From positions 1 to 64,000 of the forward strand of contig CALKIV010000027.1 of assembly GCA_937995835.1 (NCBI GenBank): 64,000 nucleotides of DNA, given 5' to 3'. Source of the stretch: an uncultured Dysgonomonas sp. (GTDB lineage Bacteria; Bacteroidota; Bacteroidia; Bacteroidales; Dysgonomonadaceae). The notes below the pieces were generated by a model. The model worked only from the letters and a program-made list of their open reading frames with translations. It had not been told where the DNA came from and did no database searches. Shown here in pieces: positions 60,603 to 64,000 of the stretch (the stretch's first letter is position 1; each line of letters starts with the position of its first letter). The translations under genes and the position numbers were made by a program.

Positions 60603-62852
60603 ATGACCCAAGAAATTAAGCAGGAGCTAACAGATGATGATAAAATGATTCAGGACGAATTTGATGCACTCGTCCAGGACTATCTTAATACTAATCACAG
60701 ACGTAAAGTAGAAATTATAACACAAGCTTTTGAATTTGCAAAAGATGCACACAAAGGAGTGCGTAGACGTTCGGGTGAGCCATATATTATGCATCCATTG
60801 GCAGTTGCACGAATCGTTTGTAAGGAAATTGGTTTAGGGTCAACATCCATCTGTGCCGCTCTATTGCACGATGTAGTTGAAGATACGGAATATACGACAG
60901 AAGATATAACCAAAATATTTGGGGAGAAAATAGCAATCATCGTTGATGGATTGACTAAAATTTCAAGTGGTATGTTTGGTGAAGATGTTTCTGTGCAAGC
61001 AGAGAATTTCCGCAAACTATTGCTTACGATGTCAAATGACATTCGGGTGATACTCATTAAAATAGCCGACCGATTACACAACATGCGCACCCTAGGAGCC
61101 ATGTCTCCTGCCAAACAGCACAAGATAGCAGGCGAAACAATGTATATCTATGCTCCCCTAGCCCACCGTTTAGGACTGTTTGCAATCAAAACAGAGTTGG
61201 AAGAATTAAGCTTCAAGTGGGAAAATCCGGAAGTCTATGCCGATGTGTCAAAAAAGCTTGAAGAGACTCGTCATGAAAGGAGCAACATTTATGACAATTT
61301 TGCCAAACCATTGGTAGAGAATCTAAATAAGTTAAATTTCGAGTACGAAATAAAGGCTAGAGATAAATCGGTCTATTCCATCTGGAATAAGATGCAAGCC
61401 AAAGGAGTTCCATTTGAAGAAATCTATGATATTTTTGCTGTTCGCATCATCTTCGAGATGAGTCCAAACATTGACGAAAAGAAGCGATGTTGGGATATTT
61501 ATTCAGCTATAACAGATATATACAAACTCCGTCCAGACCGAATTAGAGACTGGGTGAGTCGTCCAAAATCCAATGGATATCAAGCACTTCACCTTACTGT
61601 GATGGGACCTGATGGCAATTGGATCGAAATCCAGATTCGCAGCCGTCGTATGGACGACATTGCAGAGAAAGGCTTTGCTGCTCATTGGAAATATAAAGAA
61701 GGATCGATAGAAGAAGATACCGAGCTAGATAAATGGCTAAAAACCATTAAAGAAATTCTAGAGAATCCGAGTCCGAATGCACTGGATTTCTTAGACACTA
61801 TCAAGCTAAACCTTTTTGCTCAAGAAATATTTGTTTTCACCCCAAAAGGTGATATCAAAACCTTAGCACAAGGAGCAACGGCACTCGATTTTGCCTACGA
61901 CATTCACACCAACATAGGGGATCATGCCATTGGCGCAAAGGTAAATCACAAATTAGTCCCTATTACAACGAAACTCAATAGCGGAGATCAGGTAGAGATT
62001 CTGACATCAAAGACACAAAATCCATTGCCTGAGTGGCGCAACATTGTAACTACCGCCAAAGCCAAAAGTAAAGTAGAATATGCTTTACGTCAGTTGGAAA
62101 AACAGACAGCCCGCAGAGGAGAGGCCATATTAATTAAAGTTTTCAGAGAAGCAAATCTACAAGTTACGTCTAGCATTGTGGATCGGATCGTTGATTTTTA
62201 TCAAAGAGAAGATAAAGAGGATCTCTTTATTGCCATCGGTAATGGCGAAATTGATATGCCTGAGAATGTCGAAAAGTTTCTAAACCTGAGACAAAAAGAC
62301 TCGAACAATGTTATCTTAAAATACATGAAGCAGGCATTCAAAGCAGTGAAGCCTGGCAAATCAAAGATCAACAAAATAGAATATGACCCAATTGACACAA
62401 AAAAAACTTATCTACTAGATCAAGAGTCCTTTGAAAACAACTTTAAAATAGCTACTTGCTGTAATCCCATTTCAGGTGATAAAGTTCTAGGATTTGTGAG
62501 ACAAGATCGTTACGTAGATGTACATGGAGTAAACTGTCCTGTTGCTCTGAAGCTGAAAGCCAGCCATGGGGATAGACTTGTCAATCTAGAATGGAGCAAT
62601 CAAGCTAATTTTCCATTCGTGTCTACTGTCAAAGTTTCTGGTTTGGACAGAATGGGCATACTCAGAGATATCACCGAAGTGTTAACGAACAACACCATGA
62701 ACATCAAAAGTATGCAAATGGAAACCAATGGAGGTGTTTTTGAGGGCACAATCGTGCTGTTTGTACTAGATACCCAAGAGCTCAAAAATATTGCTAAAAG
62801 GCTATCACAAATCAAGGGAGTAAAATCGGTAAATCGCATCCAAAAGATCTAG
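60603..62852 (+). CDS. Bifunctional (p)ppGpp synthetase/hydrolase (RelA/SpoT family)
   Basis: 749 residues, the long Rel form. It makes and degrades the stringent-response alarmone (p)ppGpp in the cytosol. The N-terminal HD hydrolase is intact, with YIMHPLAVARIV and the metal-binding HDVVEDTEYT, so hydrolase activity is expected. The synthetase follows with YDIFAVRIIFE and RPKSNGYQALHLTV. The regulatory half has a TGS domain (FVFTPKGDIKTLAQGATALDFA), a helical and zinc-finger-like region with CCNP, and a C-terminal ACT domain (GLDRMGILRDITEVLTNN). A single bifunctional copy fits Bacteroidota; a second copy may exist outside the window. Confidence 0.95.
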   Translation: MTQEIKQELTDDDKMIQDEFDALVQDYLNTNHRRKVEIITQAFEFAKDAHKGVRRRSGEPYIMHPLAVARIVCKEIGLGSTSICAALLHDVVEDTEYTTEDITKIFGEKIAIIVDGLTKISSGMFGEDVSVQAENFRKLLLTMSNDIRVILIKIADRLHNMRTLGAMSPAKQHKIAGETMYIYAPLAHRLGLFAIKTELEELSFKWENPEVYADVSKKLEETRHERSNIYDNFAKPLVENLNKLNFEYEIKARDKSVYSIWNKMQAKGVPFEEIYDIFAVRIIFEMSPNIDEKKRCWDIYSAITDIYKLRPDRIRDWVSRPKSNGYQALHLTVMGPDGNWIEIQIRSRRMDDIAEKGFAAHWKYKEGSIEEDTELDKWLKTIKEILENPSPNALDFLDTIKLNLFAQEIFVFTPKGDIKTLAQGATALDFAYDIHTNIGDHAIGAKVNHKLVPITTKLNSGDQVEILTSKTQNPLPEWRNIVTTAKAKSKVEYALRQLEKQTARRGEAILIKVFREANLQVTSSIVDRIVDFYQREDKEDLFIAIGNGEIDMPENVEKFLNLRQKDSNNVILKYMKQAFKAVKPGKSKINKIEYDPIDTKKTYLLDQESFENNFKIATCCNPISGDKVLGFVRQDRYVDVHGVNCPVALKLKASHGDRLVNLEWSNQANFPFVSTVKVSGLDRMGILRDITEVLTNNTMNIKSMQMETNGGVFEGTIVLFVLDTQELKNIAKRLSQIKGVKSVNRIQKI

Positions 62853-62908
62853 ACGGACACCCCACATATATAAAGAAAAAAATTCAAGGATTTGAGGAGG
62901 AAGAATGA

Positions 62909-63148
62909 CTATTCTACCTCTTCGAATTTTACATACTCTCCCTCATCAGGAGCAAACACTTTGTCTCCTGTATTACCAGTAGATCCCGTGCCCTGTTCTT
63001 GGTATTGCTCTCTTCTGCCTCGCCCGTTGGAAGATGAACGTTTTCCAAATAGTCCTCCAAATAGCAAGGAGACAAGTCCCCTTAGCATCGAAAAGATGAC
63101 AATTAGAATAACTACAAAAAATAATAATATAGCGAATAATACTGACAT
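62909..63148 (-). CDS. DUF4834-like small membrane protein
   Basis: 79 residues with one N-terminal membrane helix (about 5-32). A short basic and Gly/Ser-rich linker follows (FGKRSSSNGRGRREQYQ) and an acidic tail EGEYVKFEEVE. This is the layout of the DUF4834 family found only in Bacteroidota; the label is from memory. The C-terminal tail contains the usual G-E-Y-V-x-F/Y-E-E pattern. Function unknown; the tail may recruit a partner. A TACTTTTG box lies 27 bp upstream. It is convergent with the Rel gene, with a 56-bp gap and no clear terminator. Confidence 0.75.
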   Translation of the reverse strand: MSVLFAILLFFVVILIVIFSMLRGLVSLLFGGLFGKRSSSNGRGRREQYQEQGTGSTGNTGDKVFAPDEGEYVKFEEVE

Positions 63149-63175
63149 TCAGTTTTCTGATATTTGTTATACTTA

Positions 63176-63183
63176 CAAAAGTA
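63176..63183 (-). promoter_or_regulatory. -7 promoter element (TACTTTTG) of the DUF4834-like gene
   Basis: CAAAAGTA on the plus strand reads TACTTTTG on the minus strand, 27 bp upstream of the ATG at 63148. Confidence 0.5.
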
Positions 63184-63200
63184 CGATATAAAAAGTACAA

Positions 63201-63502
63201 TATAAAAGTAGATTAATAAAGTTTAATAACATTAGTGCAATTACACAAAATTTAGGATAATATCTTTTTACAACAGACTCTATTATTTTATTTTTTTGCA
63301 CTGTTGCTATTTTATATTCGCTTATCACCATAAAATTAGCCTTAACTTCAAAAATATGCCATTGTAGATATTAGATACCAAAGCAATCCCATGAGAAGTA
63401 ATTACTATCAACAAGCAAAGCTGCCTAAGAAAGACAGAGGAGGAAAGTAACAGAACTTCCCCCCTCTATTAAGTTTAGTAGCACAAGACAATGCGTAAAA
63501 CA
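63201..63502. other. 302-bp intergenic stretch
   Basis: A/T-rich and without an open frame of note. It holds the hairpin at 63436-63467 near the hydrolase gene's 3' end. I saw no tRNA-like cloverleaf or other RNA gene. Confidence 0.5.
63436..63467 (-). terminator. Hairpin downstream of the partial glycoside hydrolase gene
   Basis: Read on the minus strand, AGAGGGGGGAAGT (63467-63455) pairs with ACTTTCCTCCTCT (63448-63436), 13 bp with two G-T pairs and a 6-nt loop, followed by GTCTTTCTT. It is a plausible but T-poor terminator. Confidence 0.5.
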
Positions 63503-64000
63503 TTATTTCTCGTCTACAAAAAGAATATTGTATCTTTTCACTATTCCTTTAAAATCAAACTTTACAACAGCCCTTTCCGACAGAGATTTGGCTTGTGTAA
63601 CCTCAACTTTTATCTTCGAATTACTGGCTGAGGCTGACACCGTAGGTGCTACTTTTGTAGAAGAAGGCACCTGATAAGTTGCTTCGTAAATATCGTAGCC
63701 TATAATGCCATTATCTATAGTAGACCTGACTGGATGTGCTGGTAGTTCAATCTCCTGTTGATCAACAAGAATATTTACAGTGGGTACAATAGGCTGATGG
63801 ATTTCTTTCTTCAGACTACTAAAGCCTAGCCCTGCCAGATCGAAAAGAGATTCACCCTCCGCACCTTCTGCCACCAAAAAGATGGCGTGCTTTTTATCTA
63901 AATGGTCAACATATTGTGAAACATTTATAGCAAACTTTGTATTTTCTTGTTTAGCATTGGCAGGCACAACAATTTGACCTATTTTTTTCCCTTTCCATAC
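63503..64000 (-). CDS. C-terminal part of a probable glycoside hydrolase (CBM6-like tail), partial
   Basis: The frame is open to the right window edge, giving 165 C-terminal residues. The visible start of the fragment (VWKGKKIGQIVVPANAK) and KKHAIFLVAEGAEGESLFDLAG (in part) match the carbohydrate-binding beta-sandwich often attached to Bacteroidota glycoside hydrolases of families such as GH2 and GH43. In this module the strands 'G-K-H-x-I-Y-L-V' and 'F-D-L-x-G-x-G-F' recur. The fragment ends in a short beta-strand domain (IVKRYNILFVDEK). The catalytic part lies outside the window, so enzyme class and substrate cannot be given. GTG at 63967 is internal, not a start. Confidence 0.6.
   Translation of the reverse strand, partial: VWKGKKIGQIVVPANAKQENTKFAINVSQYVDHLDKKHAIFLVAEGAEGESLFDLAGLGFSSLKKEIHQPIVPTVNILVDQQEIELPAHPVRSTIDNGIIGYDIYEATYQVPSSTKVAPTVSASASNSKIKVEVTQAKSLSERAVVKFDFKGIVKRYNILFVDEK

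Overview
The window is an A/T-rich chromosome segment from a Bacteroidota bacterium, most likely order Bacteroidales. The evidence is a SusC/SusD pair, many TAnnTTTG-type -7 promoter elements with few purine-rich ribosome binding sites, and families typical of the phylum (FISUMP domain, DUF4026-like, DUF5683, DUF4834-like, Imm27). Nearly all of it is core housekeeping DNA. I saw no tRNA, rRNA, CRISPR array, prophage or complete insertion sequence. I cannot name the species.

Layout. 1-3.5 kb: accessory region with a frame-disrupted gene at the left edge, a secreted hypothetical protein, a FISUMP-domain protein and a small lipoprotein. 3.7-8.7 kb: a SusC/SusD outer-membrane uptake pair closed by a strong terminator. 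8.8-11.8 kb: a family 2 glycosyltransferase, a DUF4026-like protein and a tRNA methyltransferase. 11.9-16.2 kb (minus): an ABC-2 exporter pair and DnaG primase. 16.4-24.6 kb: DsbD, MazG, a Crp/Fnr regulator with an FMN-binding protein behind a palindromic operator candidate, RadC, an Fe-S assembly protein, an LpxH-like hydrolase and LrgA/LrgB. 24.8-30.6 kb: ABC-F ATPase, MFS transporter, B12-binding radical SAM protein, Dabb protein and an AlkD-like protein. 30.6-34.8 kb (minus): MscS channel, phosphopantetheinyl transferase, SGNH-like protein and a carboxyltransferase whose C-terminal biotinyl-like domain lacks the acceptor lysine. 35.1-40.1 kb: PriA and a class A penicillin-binding protein.

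40.1-41.3 kb is the main accessory pocket. It holds a transposase C-terminal remnant, an intact Imm27 immunity gene directly behind a decayed toxin C-terminal fragment, and a second small gene broken by an exact 20-bp tandem duplication. I read it as a polymorphic-toxin/immunity graveyard. 41.4-47.2 kb is a surface-glycan locus: a membrane GT-C-like glycosyltransferase, then a tightly overlapping operon of Wzx-type flippase, alpha-1,2-fucosyltransferase, GT2 and LicD. 47.3-55.9 kb: EF-P, an M3 peptidase lipoprotein, glycogen branching enzyme, mannose-6-phosphate isomerase, ferrochelatase and a GT4 enzyme. 56.0-62.9 kb: ParA, ParB, DUF5683, a LysM lytic transglycosylase and a RelA/SpoT enzyme. 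The window ends in a DUF4834-like membrane protein and the C-terminal end of a probable glycoside hydrolase.

No clearly new multi-gene system is visible. The best leads are the decayed toxin/immunity pocket, the lysine-less biotinyl-like domain, the Crp/Fnr operator candidate, and -7 boxes placed so close to start codons that they suggest leaderless mRNAs.
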